From: JAKACA01 sp052143575
Lineage (GTDB): Bacteria > Actinomycetota > Acidimicrobiia > Acidimicrobiales > Bog-793
Reading direction: 5' to 3'
Length of the DNA: 64,000 bases
Assembly (NCBI GenBank): GCA_052143575.1
Contig: JBKQSP010000076.1
Span: 1 to 64,000, forward strand
Of the stretch, positions 38,325 through 46,744 are shown one piece after another (positions within the stretch are counted from its first letter, which is position 1; every line of letters starts with the position of its first letter). The position numbers and the translations under genes were made by a program. The notes under the pieces were generated by a model. That model saw only the letters and a list, made by a program, of their open reading frames with translations. It was not told where the DNA came from and did no database searches.

Positions 38325-39881
38325 CTATTCGGTCGTGTCGGAGGCGGGCTCGGCGACCTGCTCGGCGACGATCGGCTCCGGCTCGGCGACCTGCGCTGCG
38401 ACGATCGGCTCCGGCTCGGCGACGATCGGCTCCGGCTCGGCCACCGCACCGATGCCGTCACTGTCGGCGATGGCTTCTGCCGGCGCCTCGTATGAGTCCG
38501 TCTCCGGCTCCGCGGCCGCCTCGCCGGCGGTGGCCGCCTCGCCAGCGGCGGTGGCCTCGGCCTGCGCCGCCGCTGCCGCCGTGAATTCCGCCCAGGCGGC
38601 CTGGCTCTCGCTCTCCGGCGTGAACTCGGTCGTGTAGTCGTAGGTGCCGATGTAGTTGCCCTGCTCGTCGTAGGCGTGCTCCCCGAAGGCCTCCTGGTAC
38701 TCCTCGGCCACGATGCCGCCTTCGGCCGCCTGCTTGATCGACAGGCTGATGCGGCGGCGCTGCAGGTCGATGTCGATGATCTTCACCCAGAGCTCCTCGC
38801 CGGGGGTGACGACCTGCTCGGGCAGGTCGACGTGGTGAGCAGCCATCTCCGAGATGTGCACGAGGCCCTCGATGCCGTCGCCGACCTGCACGAAGGCCCC
38901 GAAGGGAACGAGCTTGGTGATGCGCCCGTAGACGAGCTCGCCGACACGGTGGTTCGTGGCGAACTCCTGCCAGGGGTCCACCTGGGTGGCCTTCAGCGAG
39001 AGGCTGATGCGCTCCTTGTCGAGGTCGACGTCGAGCACCTGAACGGTGACCTCGTCACCCACCTGCACGACGGACGACGGATGGTCGACATGCTTCCAGG
39101 ACAGCTCGGAGACGTGCACGAGCCCGTCCATGCCGCCGAGGTCCACGAAGGCGCCGAAGTTCACGACGGAGGACACGACGCCCTTGCGGACTTCGCCCGG
39201 CTTCAAGTTGACGAGGAACTCGCCGCGCTGCTCGCGCTGGGTCTCCTCCAGCCATGCCCGCCGTGACAGCACGACGTTGTTGCGGTTCTTGTCGAGCTCG
39301 ATGATCTTGGCCTCGAGGACGCGGCCGATGTAGGGCTGCAGGTCGCGGACGCGGCGCAGCTCCACGAGCGACGCCGGCAGGAAGCCGCGCAGGCCGATGT
39401 CGAGGATGAGGCCACCCTTCACGACTTCGATGACCGGTCCCTTCACGACACCGCTCGACTCCTTGATGCGCTCGATGTCGCCCCAGGCGCGCTCGTACTG
39501 TGCACGCTTCTTCGAGAGGATGAGGCGGCCTTCCTTGTCCTCTTTCTGGAGGACGAGTGCCTCGATCTGCTCACCGACCGTCACGATCTCGTGCGGGTCG
39601 AGGTCGTGGCGGATCGACAGCTCACGCGCCGGGATGACGCCCTCAGACTTGAAGCCGATGTCCAGCAGCACCTCGTCACGGTCCACCTTCACGACCGTGC
39701 CCTTCACGATGTCGCCATCGTCGAACTCGACGATGGTCCCGTCGATGGCCTCCTCGAACGACATCCCGCCGAGATCGTCCTCGGTGATCTGGGCGGGGAT
39801 GTAAGTCCCCATGGCATCGAAGGTCCCGAAACGTGGCGACTCGTCGGGGCTCTCGCTGGGTGCTGTGGTCGTAACGGACAT
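38325..39881 (-). CDS. rpsA: 30S ribosomal protein S1
   Basis: The 518-aa protein has four S1 RNA-binding domains in tandem (about residues 45-125, 135-205, 220-295 and 305-385; e.g. NFGAFVDLGGMDGLVHVSEL and PFGAFVQVGDGIEGLVHISEM). A long acidic, Ala/Glu-rich tail follows. Actinobacterial S1 typically has four domains rather than the six of E. coli. It binds mRNA at the ribosome and aids initiation. The last 60 residues carry repeats of AEPEPIVA. It lies downstream of polA on the same strand, with about 180 bases between. Confidence 0.96.
   Translation of the reverse strand: MSVTTTAPSESPDESPRFGTFDAMGTYIPAQITEDDLGGMSFEEAIDGTIVEFDDGDIVKGTVVKVDRDEVLLDIGFKSEGVIPARELSIRHDLDPHEIVTVGEQIEALVLQKEDKEGRLILSKKRAQYERAWGDIERIKESSGVVKGPVIEVVKGGLILDIGLRGFLPASLVELRRVRDLQPYIGRVLEAKIIELDKNRNNVVLSRRAWLEETQREQRGEFLVNLKPGEVRKGVVSSVVNFGAFVDLGGMDGLVHVSELSWKHVDHPSSVVQVGDEVTVQVLDVDLDKERISLSLKATQVDPWQEFATNHRVGELVYGRITKLVPFGAFVQVGDGIEGLVHISEMAAHHVDLPEQVVTPGEELWVKIIDIDLQRRRISLSIKQAAEGGIVAEEYQEAFGEHAYDEQGNYIGTYDYTTEFTPESESQAAWAEFTAAAAAQAEATAAGEAATAGEAAAEPETDSYEAPAEAIADSDGIGAVAEPEPIVAEPEPIVAAQVAEPEPIVAEQVAEPASDTTE
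38350..38436. repeat. direct repeats encoding the S1 C-terminal acidic tail
   Basis: Two near-identical 33-bp units (38350-38382, 38383-38415) and a 21-bp partial unit (38416-38436) encode EPIVA-type peptides. All contain GCGACGATCGGCTCCGGC. Unit lengths are multiples of three. Confidence 0.8.
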
Positions 39882-40065
39882 CAGGTGTGATCGCTCTCTT
39901 CGGACTGAAACGTCGGGCTGGACGACAGACTGCGACGCGCCGCCAGCGGTTCGGATGGTTGTGGGACTCCGTCGGTCATGCCTTCGCGAGCACGCTCACG
40001 CAGGCCGACAAGACGGCGACACTTGATCGTATACCAGCCCGACTCGCAGCCGTTCCTGCTGGCCC
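39882..40065 (-). promoter_or_regulatory. rpsA leader and promoter region
   Basis: These 184 bases between polA and rpsA have no convincing gene. On the minus strand TATACG (40033-40028) is a good -10 candidate, which would give a leader of about 140 bases before the rpsA ATG. A long leader is of interest because S1 autoregulates its own synthesis in E. coli; no defined structure is claimed. Confidence 0.35.
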
Positions 40066-42999
40066 TCAGGGCTCGAGGGCGAGCTCGAAGTCGAGCGGCT
40101 CGACATCGTCGTCCACTTCACGCGGGCCGGTACCGCCACTCTCCTTTGCCTCCGCCCAGCTGGCGCCGCGGGCGACGTGCACGGCGAGTGGGACGGCGAG
40201 CTCGCAGGCGGACCGCATGACCGAGACCGTGATCTCGCTCACCTCGTCCGCCTCCTCGAGCAGGCTCTCGACGAGGATTTCGTCGTGCACCTGCAGCACG
40301 ACACGGCTCTTCAGGCCGCGCCCGGCCAGCTCGGCGTCGAGGCGCACGAGCGCCACCTTGAAGATGTCGGCGGCGAGTCCCTGGATGCCGGCGTTCATGG
40401 CCTGCCGCTCGGCTGCCTGCCGCACCCGGTAGTTCGACGAGTCCAGCTCCGGAAGGTAGCGACGCCGCCCGAACAGCGTCTCGGTGTAGCCACGCAGCCG
40501 CGCCTCGCCGACGGTGCGCGACATGTACTCCTTCACGTTCGGGAAGGCGGCGAAGTACTGGGCGAGGATGGCGGCAGCTTCCTCCACCGGGACGGCGAGA
40601 CGTTGTGAGAGCCCGTAGGCCTCCATCCCGTAGGCAAGGCCGTAGGAGATCATCTTGGCTTTGGAGCGCTGCGCCGTCGAGACCTCCGAGGGCTCCACGG
40701 AGAACACGCGCGCCGCCGTGGCGGCGTGGATGTCGAGGCCGGCCCGGAACGCCTCGATCAAACCGGGATCCTGTGCGAGGTGGGCGATGACTCGCAGCTC
40801 GATCTGGTCGTAGTCGGCTACGAGCAGCTCGGCGCCCCGGGCCGGGACGAAGGCCTGCCGGAAGCGGCGGCCGAGGGCGCTGCGCACGGGGATGTTGTGC
40901 AGGTTCGGCTGATCGGACGAGAGGCGGCCCGTGCGGGCCACCGTCTGGTTGAAGCTGGCATGGATGCGGCCGTCCGGGGCGACCTCCGAGAGGAGGCCCG
41001 TCCCGTACGTGGAGCGGAGCTTCTCCACCTCGCGGTAGGCGAGCAGGGTGTCGACGATCTCGTGGCGACCGCGCAGCCGCTCGAGGCTCTGGGCATCCGT
41101 CGAGTAGCCGGTCTTCGTGCGCTTCTGCGTCGCCAGGCCGAGCTTGTCGAACAGGATGTGACGGAGCTGCTGCGTCGAGTTCACGTTGAACTCCTCGCCG
41201 GCGAGGCGCTGCACCTCTGCCTCGAGCGTGGCGACCTGCTCGGTCATCTCGCGGCTGATCGCCTCCAACTGCTCGACGTCGACGGCGATCCCGGCCAGCT
41301 CCATCTTGGCGAGCACGCGGACGAGCGGCTGCTCGACCTCGAGATAGAGCTGCTCGGCCCCGGCGTCGGCGAGGGCACGGCGCAGCGAGGCGTGCAGGCT
41401 GGCGATGAGGACGACTCGGCGGGCCGCCGACTCGGCGAGCGGGCTCGGCTCGCCCTCGTTGCCCGCCAGATCGAAACCCAACTGCTCCGAGCGCCCTTTG
41501 CCACCGCGGGCGCCTCCGCTTGGGGCACTCGCCGAGAAGCGGTCGGCTTCGCCTCTCACGAGGCCGGAAGCGGCCTCGGCGAGGCGCTCGAGCGTCGCCT
41601 GCCCGATCCGCGGGTCGGCGAGGTAGCCGGCGACGGCCGTGTCGAGCGCCAGCCCGCTGAATTCGATCCCTATCGGCTCGAGGGCGCGCATCAGCTCCTT
41701 GGCACGATGGGCGACGACGCGCCCCCCCGTCCCGCCCTGCCCGAGCAGCCCGCCGAGGGGGGCCGCCAGAGCCGGCTCGGCGAGCAGCTCGCCCAAGAGC
41801 CAGCCGACCTCGATGGCAGCAGGCTGCTGCGCCGCCGCATCGGCGGCAGCGGTGCCACCGGCGGCAGCCGTGGCGTCGGTCGCAGCAGTTGCAGGCTCCG
41901 GTGGCACGCGGCACCAGGCCAGCCCGACGATGGCCGAGCGCCCCGGCGTGCCCGCCCACTCCGGCTCGACGGCGACGAGGCCGCCCGTGGCGGAGAGCCC
42001 CTCGAGCCAGGGCGCCGCCGTCGCCACGTCCTCGAGCTGGACGATCTCGATGGGCACAGCCGCCGTCTCGGCGTCCTCGCTGCCGTCGGCGCCCTCAGCA
42101 GAGCCGCCCTCCAGGCGGTCGAGCGCCTTCAGGATGCGGTCACGCGGGCCCTTGATCTCGAGGAGCGTGAAGAGGCTCTCGAGGGCAGGACGATCGGAGC
42201 CACCGAATCGCAGACGCTCCAAGGGCAGCTCCACCGGCACGTCCCGCACGAGCGGGGTGAGAGCGAAGTTCTGCCGCACGCGTGCCTCACAGGCCTCCAG
42301 CGAGGCTCGCAGCTTCGGCGTCTGCTCATCGAGGTGGCTGAAGAGGTTGTCGAGGTTCCCGTAGGTGTTGACGAGCTTGGCGGCCGTCTTCTCGCCCACG
42401 CCCGGCACGCCGGGGAGGTTGTCGGACGGATCGCCCCGCAACGACGCCAGCACCGGGTAGAGGGCGGGGGGAACGCCGGTCCGCTCCTCGATGCCGGCCT
42501 CGTCGTACAGGACGTAGTCGGTCACACCGCGGCGGTTGTAGAGCACCTTGATGTGGGGGTCGCGCACGAGCTGGTAGGCGTCGCGGTCGCCCGTGACGAT
42601 GATGACGTCGTCGCCCGCCCGCTCCAGCGAGGTGGCCAAGGTGGCGATGATGTCGTCAGCCTCGTAGCCGGCCAGCTCCACGACGGGTAGCCCCATCGTC
42701 TCGACGAGTCGCCGGATGAGGTCGATCTGCTCGCGCAGCGGCTCCGGCGTCGGGGGCCGGCCGGCCTTGTAGTCCGCCGCGATGGCGTCACGAAACGTCG
42801 CCTCCGGCCGGTCGAAGGCAACGGCCATGCCGGTGGGCGAGTGGTCCTCGAGCAGCCGCCCAAGCATGCCGGCAAATCCGTAGACGGCCGCCGTCTTCTG
42901 GCCCGACGCCGTCGTCAGATCCGCCTCCTGCAGGGCGAACCAGGCCCGGAACGCCAGGGAGTGCCCGTCGAGCAGGAGGTAGGTGGCCATCGCTGCCAT
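40066..42999 (-). CDS. polA: DNA polymerase I
   Basis: The enzyme has 977 aa. The N-terminal 5'-3' exonuclease (residues 1 to about 300) has LLLDGHSLAFRAWFAL, GYEADDIIATLA, VTGDRDAYQLV and GVGEKTA. The middle domain is a 3'-5' exonuclease relic (VAVEPEW in place of the DTE motif), so proofreading is probably lost, as in other actinobacterial and Taq Pol I. The polymerase domain has TGRLSSDQPNLHNIP, motif A DYDQIELRVIAH, O-helix KMISYGLAYGM with Tyr at the E. coli Phe762 position, and motif C VHDEILVE. ATG at 42999 or 42990 (MATYLLL). Divergent from the DtxR-family gene. Confidence 0.96.
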   Translation of the reverse strand: MAAMATYLLLDGHSLAFRAWFALQEADLTTASGQKTAAVYGFAGMLGRLLEDHSPTGMAVAFDRPEATFRDAIAADYKAGRPPTPEPLREQIDLIRRLVETMGLPVVELAGYEADDIIATLATSLERAGDDVIIVTGDRDAYQLVRDPHIKVLYNRRGVTDYVLYDEAGIEERTGVPPALYPVLASLRGDPSDNLPGVPGVGEKTAAKLVNTYGNLDNLFSHLDEQTPKLRASLEACEARVRQNFALTPLVRDVPVELPLERLRFGGSDRPALESLFTLLEIKGPRDRILKALDRLEGGSAEGADGSEDAETAAVPIEIVQLEDVATAAPWLEGLSATGGLVAVEPEWAGTPGRSAIVGLAWCRVPPEPATAATDATAAAGGTAAADAAAQQPAAIEVGWLLGELLAEPALAAPLGGLLGQGGTGGRVVAHRAKELMRALEPIGIEFSGLALDTAVAGYLADPRIGQATLERLAEAASGLVRGEADRFSASAPSGGARGGKGRSEQLGFDLAGNEGEPSPLAESAARRVVLIASLHASLRRALADAGAEQLYLEVEQPLVRVLAKMELAGIAVDVEQLEAISREMTEQVATLEAEVQRLAGEEFNVNSTQQLRHILFDKLGLATQKRTKTGYSTDAQSLERLRGRHEIVDTLLAYREVEKLRSTYGTGLLSEVAPDGRIHASFNQTVARTGRLSSDQPNLHNIPVRSALGRRFRQAFVPARGAELLVADYDQIELRVIAHLAQDPGLIEAFRAGLDIHAATAARVFSVEPSEVSTAQRSKAKMISYGLAYGMEAYGLSQRLAVPVEEAAAILAQYFAAFPNVKEYMSRTVGEARLRGYTETLFGRRRYLPELDSSNYRVRQAAERQAMNAGIQGLAADIFKVALVRLDAELAGRGLKSRVVLQVHDEILVESLLEEADEVSEITVSVMRSACELAVPLAVHVARGASWAEAKESGGTGPREVDDDVEPLDFELALEP

Positions 43000-43070
43000 G
43001 CTAAAGCCACGGCGCGGGCTTCGGCCCTGGCGTCGGTCTCGGCCGGGCCACTTCGGCCGCAGGCGCCCGG

Positions 43071-43085
43071 TACGCTCGGCGGCAG
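43071..43085 (+). promoter_or_regulatory. -10 element and leaderless start of the DtxR-family gene
   Basis: TACGCT at 43071-43076 matches the actinobacterial -10 and ends eight bases before the GTG at 43085, the spacing expected for a leaderless transcript. No ribosome-binding site precedes the GTG. Confidence 0.45.
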
Positions 43086-43744
43086 TGCCCGACGGCTTCC
43101 ACCCTCCTCTCGAGGAGTACCTCGAGACCATCCACGCCCTCGAGGAAGAGGGCGTCGTGGTGATACAGGCGCGGCTCGTGGACCGTCTCGGCCACAGCGC
43201 CCAGTCCGTCTCCGAGATGGTGCACCGCCTAGAGGCCGAGGGCTACCTCGAGCGCCGCGGGCGGGGCGTCGCCCTCAGCGTGGAAGGTCGGCGACGGGCC
43301 GAGAGCGTCGTGCGCAAGCACCGCCTCGCCGAGCGGTTCCTCGTCGAGATCGTCGGCCTGCCCTGGCACCGCGCCCATGTCGAGGCGGGGCGATGGGAGC
43401 ACGTCATCTCGGACGAGGTGGAGTCGCGTTTCGTGGAGATCCTCGGCAACCCCTCGACGTGCCCGCACGGCAACCCCATCCCGGGCGCCCCGCAGACGGC
43501 GGGCGACCAGCACGCCCTCTCCGAGTCCGAGCCGGGCGAGCATGTCCGGCTCGCCCGCATTACCGAGCAGGTGGAGATCGACCTGGAGGCGCTCGAGTTC
43601 CTGAGCGAGCACGGCTTCGTTCCCGGTGTCGGCGCCGAGGTGCGGGCGAAGGCGCCGGACGGCACGCTCACCCTCGAGCTCGACGGCTCCTCGGTGTCAC
43701 TCGGCCCGGCGATGTGCCGTCAGCTCTACGTCGTGGCCACCTAG
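43085..43744 (+). CDS. DtxR/MntR-family metal-dependent transcriptional regulator
   Basis: The 219-aa protein has an N-terminal winged helix (about residues 5-65), a dimerisation/metal domain with KHRLAERFLVEIVGL and HVEAGRWEHVISDEV and then HGNPIPG, and an SH3-like FeoA domain at the C-terminus. DtxR proteins repress iron or manganese uptake when loaded with metal. By alignment to DtxR from memory, His79, Glu83, His98, Glu105 and His106 equivalents are present. Met10 is replaced by Glu and Cys102 by Gly, matching neither the iron (DtxR/IdeR) nor the manganese (MntR) pattern. GTG start after a -10-like element. Confidence 0.9.
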   Translation: MPDGFHPPLEEYLETIHALEEEGVVVIQARLVDRLGHSAQSVSEMVHRLEAEGYLERRGRGVALSVEGRRRAESVVRKHRLAERFLVEIVGLPWHRAHVEAGRWEHVISDEVESRFVEILGNPSTCPHGNPIPGAPQTAGDQHALSESEPGEHVRLARITEQVEIDLEALEFLSEHGFVPGVGAEVRAKAPDGTLTLELDGSSVSLGPAMCRQLYVVAT

Positions 43745-43763
43745 CGCTGCTGCCGCCCGAGCC

Positions 43764-44768
43764 TCACCCGAGGAACTGCTCGACGGTCTGTGCGATCCCG
43801 CCGGCGATGACTTCCTGCCCCACTGCGCTGTCGGCGATCGAGGCTTCGAAGGGATCGGTTGCGAACAACGGCTCGATGACGGCTCCCGGCATCTCGCTCG
43901 GAGTCTCGAAGAAACCCGCTTTTGCCGGACCGAGGAGCATGAGGTGGTCGTAGTTGGCGGCGGCGGTCGTGAGAGCCGGGCCGCCTTCGTAGACGTCGGA
44001 GTTGACGCCCCCGTTCGGGATGCCCCATCCCCTCCCGTTCATGGCACTCAACACATCGTGCTGCAGCAGCTTGGCCAAGCGGAGGTTGGCGGCGGCGAAC
44101 GGCCGGCTCGTGTCGTAGGAGGTGATGCTGCCGGCGTCGAGCGGTGACCCGCCGGCGTCGAAGTAGATGCCGATGAGCACGTTCGCCTTGGCGAGGTTGG
44201 CGCACACGTCGCGGGCGGCCACCTCGTCGTGGGCTCCCGCCGTCGTGTAGATCCCGCCCGAGATGGCGCCTGCCGACGGGATGGCGACGGGCCCGCCGTT
44301 GGTCCGCGACACGACGACGCGGTAGCCGTCGGCGCGCAGGATGGCGGCTGCGTCCATCTCCACGGGCAAGGTCAGGTTCTTCTCGTAGATCGTGGCGCCC
44401 GACTTCGTCCTGCCGACCGCACCCGGGTCGACGCCGCCGTGCCCGGCGTCGAGCAACACGGTCTTGCGGCGATCCCCGCGGGTCGGGGAGAACGCCACGC
44501 ACGATCCGCTCGAGAACAAGGAGGCATCGACGGGCGTTCCCCCGATGCGGCTAGCGATCCCGCTCAGCGCCTTCGTCGAGGGGTGGTGGCTGGCCGCCCT
44601 CGTGCCCGTCGAGGACGTCAGGATCTGAACCACGGCGACGACGCCGACGATGGCGATCACGACCACGAGCACGAGCGGCAGCTTGCCCTGCAGAGCTTGC
44701 GAGGCGGGAGGTGCGCCGCCCGGCGGCGCTTCCTCGCTCGTCAGTGTCCGCTTCACTGCCACGAACAT
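43764..44768 (-). CDS. membrane-anchored N-acetylmuramoyl-L-alanine amidase-like protein (Amidase_3 fold, altered zinc site)
   Basis: The 334-aa protein has one N-terminal membrane helix (about residues 30-50; LPLVLVVVIAIVGVVAVV) and an extracytoplasmic Amidase_3 domain. The first zinc histidine is in LLDAGHGGVDPGAVG, and a glutamate is in YEKNLTLPVE. At the place of the usual SIHAN motif it reads IGIYFDAG, so the third zinc ligand histidine is a tyrosine. A late glutamate (AVIEPLF) may correspond to the catalytic Glu. It may be an inactive or regulatory homologue of peptidoglycan amidases. ATG at 44768 chosen; other in-frame starts lie nearby. Confidence 0.82.
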   Translation of the reverse strand: MFVAVKRTLTSEEAPPGGAPPASQALQGKLPLVLVVVIAIVGVVAVVQILTSSTGTRAASHHPSTKALSGIASRIGGTPVDASLFSSGSCVAFSPTRGDRRKTVLLDAGHGGVDPGAVGRTKSGATIYEKNLTLPVEMDAAAILRADGYRVVVSRTNGGPVAIPSAGAISGGIYTTAGAHDEVAARDVCANLAKANVLIGIYFDAGGSPLDAGSITSYDTSRPFAAANLRLAKLLQHDVLSAMNGRGWGIPNGGVNSDVYEGGPALTTAAANYDHLMLLGPAKAGFFETPSEMPGAVIEPLFATDPFEASIADSAVGQEVIAGGIAQTVEQFLG

Positions 44769-44831
44769 TAAGTGATGGGCGGCTTTCGTTGGCGGCACCC
44801 GGCTTCCGCCAGAGCCAGTCGCATCACGGGC

Positions 44832-45428
44832 TCAGGGCCCTACGGTGCCCTCCACGATCGCCTTGGCGACCTCGCGCATCGTGGTCCGTCGGTTCATGGC
44901 CGTCTGCTGGATGAACGAGAACGCCTCCGACTCCGACATGGCCCGATCGTCCATCAGCTTGCCCTTCGCCCGGTCGACCCAGCGTCGCGTCTCGAGCTGC
45001 TCCTCCAGGCTGCGCTTGTCGTCGGCGAGAGCGGCGTTCTCGGCCTCGAGCGCCTGCATCTCGGCGAAGCGCCCGAGCGCCACCTCGATGGCCGGCAACA
45101 GCTCCTCCTGTTGGAACGGCTTCACGAGGTAGGCGAGCGCACCGGCATCGCGTGCCTCCTCGATGAGGTTTCGCTGTGAGAACGCCGTCAGGATGAGGAC
45201 GGCCGACTTCCGGTCGGCGTTGATGTCGCGGGCGGCCGAGAGGCCGTCGAGCCCCGGCATCTTGATGTCGAGGATGACGAGGTCCGGGTGGTGCTCCTTG
45301 GCGAGGGCGACGGCCTCGTCACCACGGCCCGTCTCCCCTACCACGTCAAAACCCTGCTCCTCCAAGATCTCCCGCAAATCGAGGCGCACGATCGCTTCAT
45401 CTTCGGCGATGACCACGGTCCTGCCCAA
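44832..45428 (-). CDS. ANTAR-domain response regulator (PdtaR/AmiR-NasT type)
   Basis: The 198-aa protein has an N-terminal receiver domain with acidic pocket EDE and phosphoacceptor Asp54 (VILDIKMPG), Thr in LILTAF and Lys in LVKPF. A coiled coil (about 115-140) and a C-terminal ANTAR RNA-binding domain follow (AKGKLMDDRAMSESEAFSFIQ). ANTAR proteins antiterminate transcription by binding paired RNA hairpins; mycobacterial PdtaR works with kinase PdtaS, which is not in this window. TTG start at 45428. Confidence 0.93.
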   Translation of the reverse strand: MGRTVVIAEDEAIVRLDLREILEEQGFDVVGETGRGDEAVALAKEHHPDLVILDIKMPGLDGLSAARDINADRKSAVLILTAFSQRNLIEEARDAGALAYLVKPFQQEELLPAIEVALGRFAEMQALEAENAALADDKRSLEEQLETRRWVDRAKGKLMDDRAMSESEAFSFIQQTAMNRRTTMREVAKAIVEGTVGP

Positions 45429-45508
45429 GGTGCTGCTCCTTCTGCTCAGCGAGGGCGCGATGGTTTCGGCCCCCGATAGGTGCTGCGCCGGTGGCTACCC
45501 GGCGGCGA

Positions 45509-45793
45509 TCAGACTACGAGCTTCGCGAGCAACTCGTCCTGTGCACGCTCCAGCTCGGCCACCTGGGCGAGGGCCAGGTCGCGCCCCCGCCGGTAGGCGT
45601 CGGCGTGCCGCCGGGCCTCGTTCCAATCGTGATTGGCGAGGGGCGTCTCCGAGACGAGCGAGCGGATGCGGGCATCGTCGGCCGTGTCATCGAAGACGGC
45701 CAGCTGTTCCTCGGCGATGGCAAGCTCTTGGCGCGCCCGCACGAGCCGCTCGTGTACTTCCGTCAGGCGCCGCTGCACCGCTTGCTGCTCCAC
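45509..45793 (-). CDS. hypothetical coiled-coil protein
   Basis: This 94-aa protein is mostly charged helix with heptad-like hydrophobics (RLVRARQELAIAEEQLAVF and LALAQVAELERAQDELLAKL), so it is probably a dimeric coiled coil. GTG at 45793 begins VEQQAVQRR; the frame is open to 45835, but that part is not helical. It lies 80 bases upstream of pdtaR on the same strand. No family is recognised. Confidence 0.6.
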   Translation of the reverse strand: MEQQAVQRRLTEVHERLVRARQELAIAEEQLAVFDDTADDARIRSLVSETPLANHDWNEARRHADAYRRGRDLALAQVAELERAQDELLAKLVV

Positions 45794-45868
45794 GCCCGAA
45801 GTGTAGGCCGAGCAGCTCGGGGCGCCGGTCCGCATCGTTGCGCCGGCAGGGCGGCGGCACGGCGGGCC

Positions 45869-46744
45869 TCAGGAGCGCAGCAACGCCATGGCCGTCATGC
45901 CGGCGAGGGTGAGGACGACGAGGACGCCGTCGCGCAGGGCGAAGGGGTGTGTCTCGGGGGCGATGGTGGGAACCCCGCCGCGGGCCTCGATCGCCTCGGC
46001 GATCTCACGCGCCCGCCGCAGGGCGTTGGAGAGCGCCACCCAGATGAGATCCTCCAGGCTCTGGGCCATGTCCTTGGCGGAGGTCTTGGCAGAGGTGCGG
46101 CGTGCCCGCCGGGCGGCCGAGAGCACCCGGCCCTCCTCGAGCAGGAGCGGCAAGCAGCGGATGGAGAGGGCGATGGCACCGACGACCTCGTCCACCGGAA
46201 GGCGGAGCTTGCGCAGCGGCCAGCCGAGCCGCCCGAGTGCGGGCGCCAGGTCCGCCAGCGGGGTCGTCCAGCTCACGAGCAGCGCCAGGGCGAGCACCTC
46301 GATCGTGATGAACCAGAAGAGGGCGACCTTGTCCAGCCCGCCGAAACCCACTCGCACGTGGCCGAGGTGCACGAAGGGGGCACCACCGGCCGCCATGGCG
46401 ATTGCGAGCTCGATGAGCAGGAACAGCCAGATCCAACGTGGCAGTCGCGGTGCCACCCCGCGCGGCAACCTCGCCACGAGAAACCCCCCGAGCACCATGA
46501 CGCCGCCCACCCCGACGGCCTTCCAGGTCGGCCAGAGCAAGAGCCCGATGGAGACGAGGGCAAACCAGAGCAGCTTCGTGCCCGCCCACATGCGGTGCAC
46601 CGCCGTCGCTCCCGGGACGTAGCGAAGGACGTGGAAGTCGCTCATGGCGCGAAGCGAGGAACGGCGGCCGCCGCCGGGCCGACCCGAGGCGGCCGGGCGC
46701 TCGGAGGCGCCGTCCCCGGCGACGAAGGGGCGGATCGGGCTCAC
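45869..46744 (-). CDS. ECF transporter transmembrane (T) component, CbiQ/EcfT family
   Basis: The 291-aa membrane protein has an N-terminal hydrophilic stretch of about 35 residues and then five or six helices. The cytoplasmic coupling helices include EAIEARGGVP, the Ala-Arg-Gly motif by which EcfT engages the ATPases. It couples ATP hydrolysis to substrate-binding subunits in vitamin or metal uptake. The GTG at 46744 overlaps the stop of the fused ATPase gene (GTGA). Substrate unknown. Confidence 0.88.
   Translation of the reverse strand: MSPIRPFVAGDGASERPAASGRPGGGRRSSLRAMSDFHVLRYVPGATAVHRMWAGTKLLWFALVSIGLLLWPTWKAVGVGGVMVLGGFLVARLPRGVAPRLPRWIWLFLLIELAIAMAAGGAPFVHLGHVRVGFGGLDKVALFWFITIEVLALALLVSWTTPLADLAPALGRLGWPLRKLRLPVDEVVGAIALSIRCLPLLLEEGRVLSAARRARRTSAKTSAKDMAQSLEDLIWVALSNALRRAREIAEAIEARGGVPTIAPETHPFALRDGVLVVLTLAGMTAMALLRS

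Noticed and set aside
40066..42999. Loss of the DTE proofreading motif in DNA polymerase I as a novelty
   Set aside because: Degenerate 3'-5' exonuclease domains, and Tyr in the O-helix, are already known for actinobacterial and Thermus Pol I.
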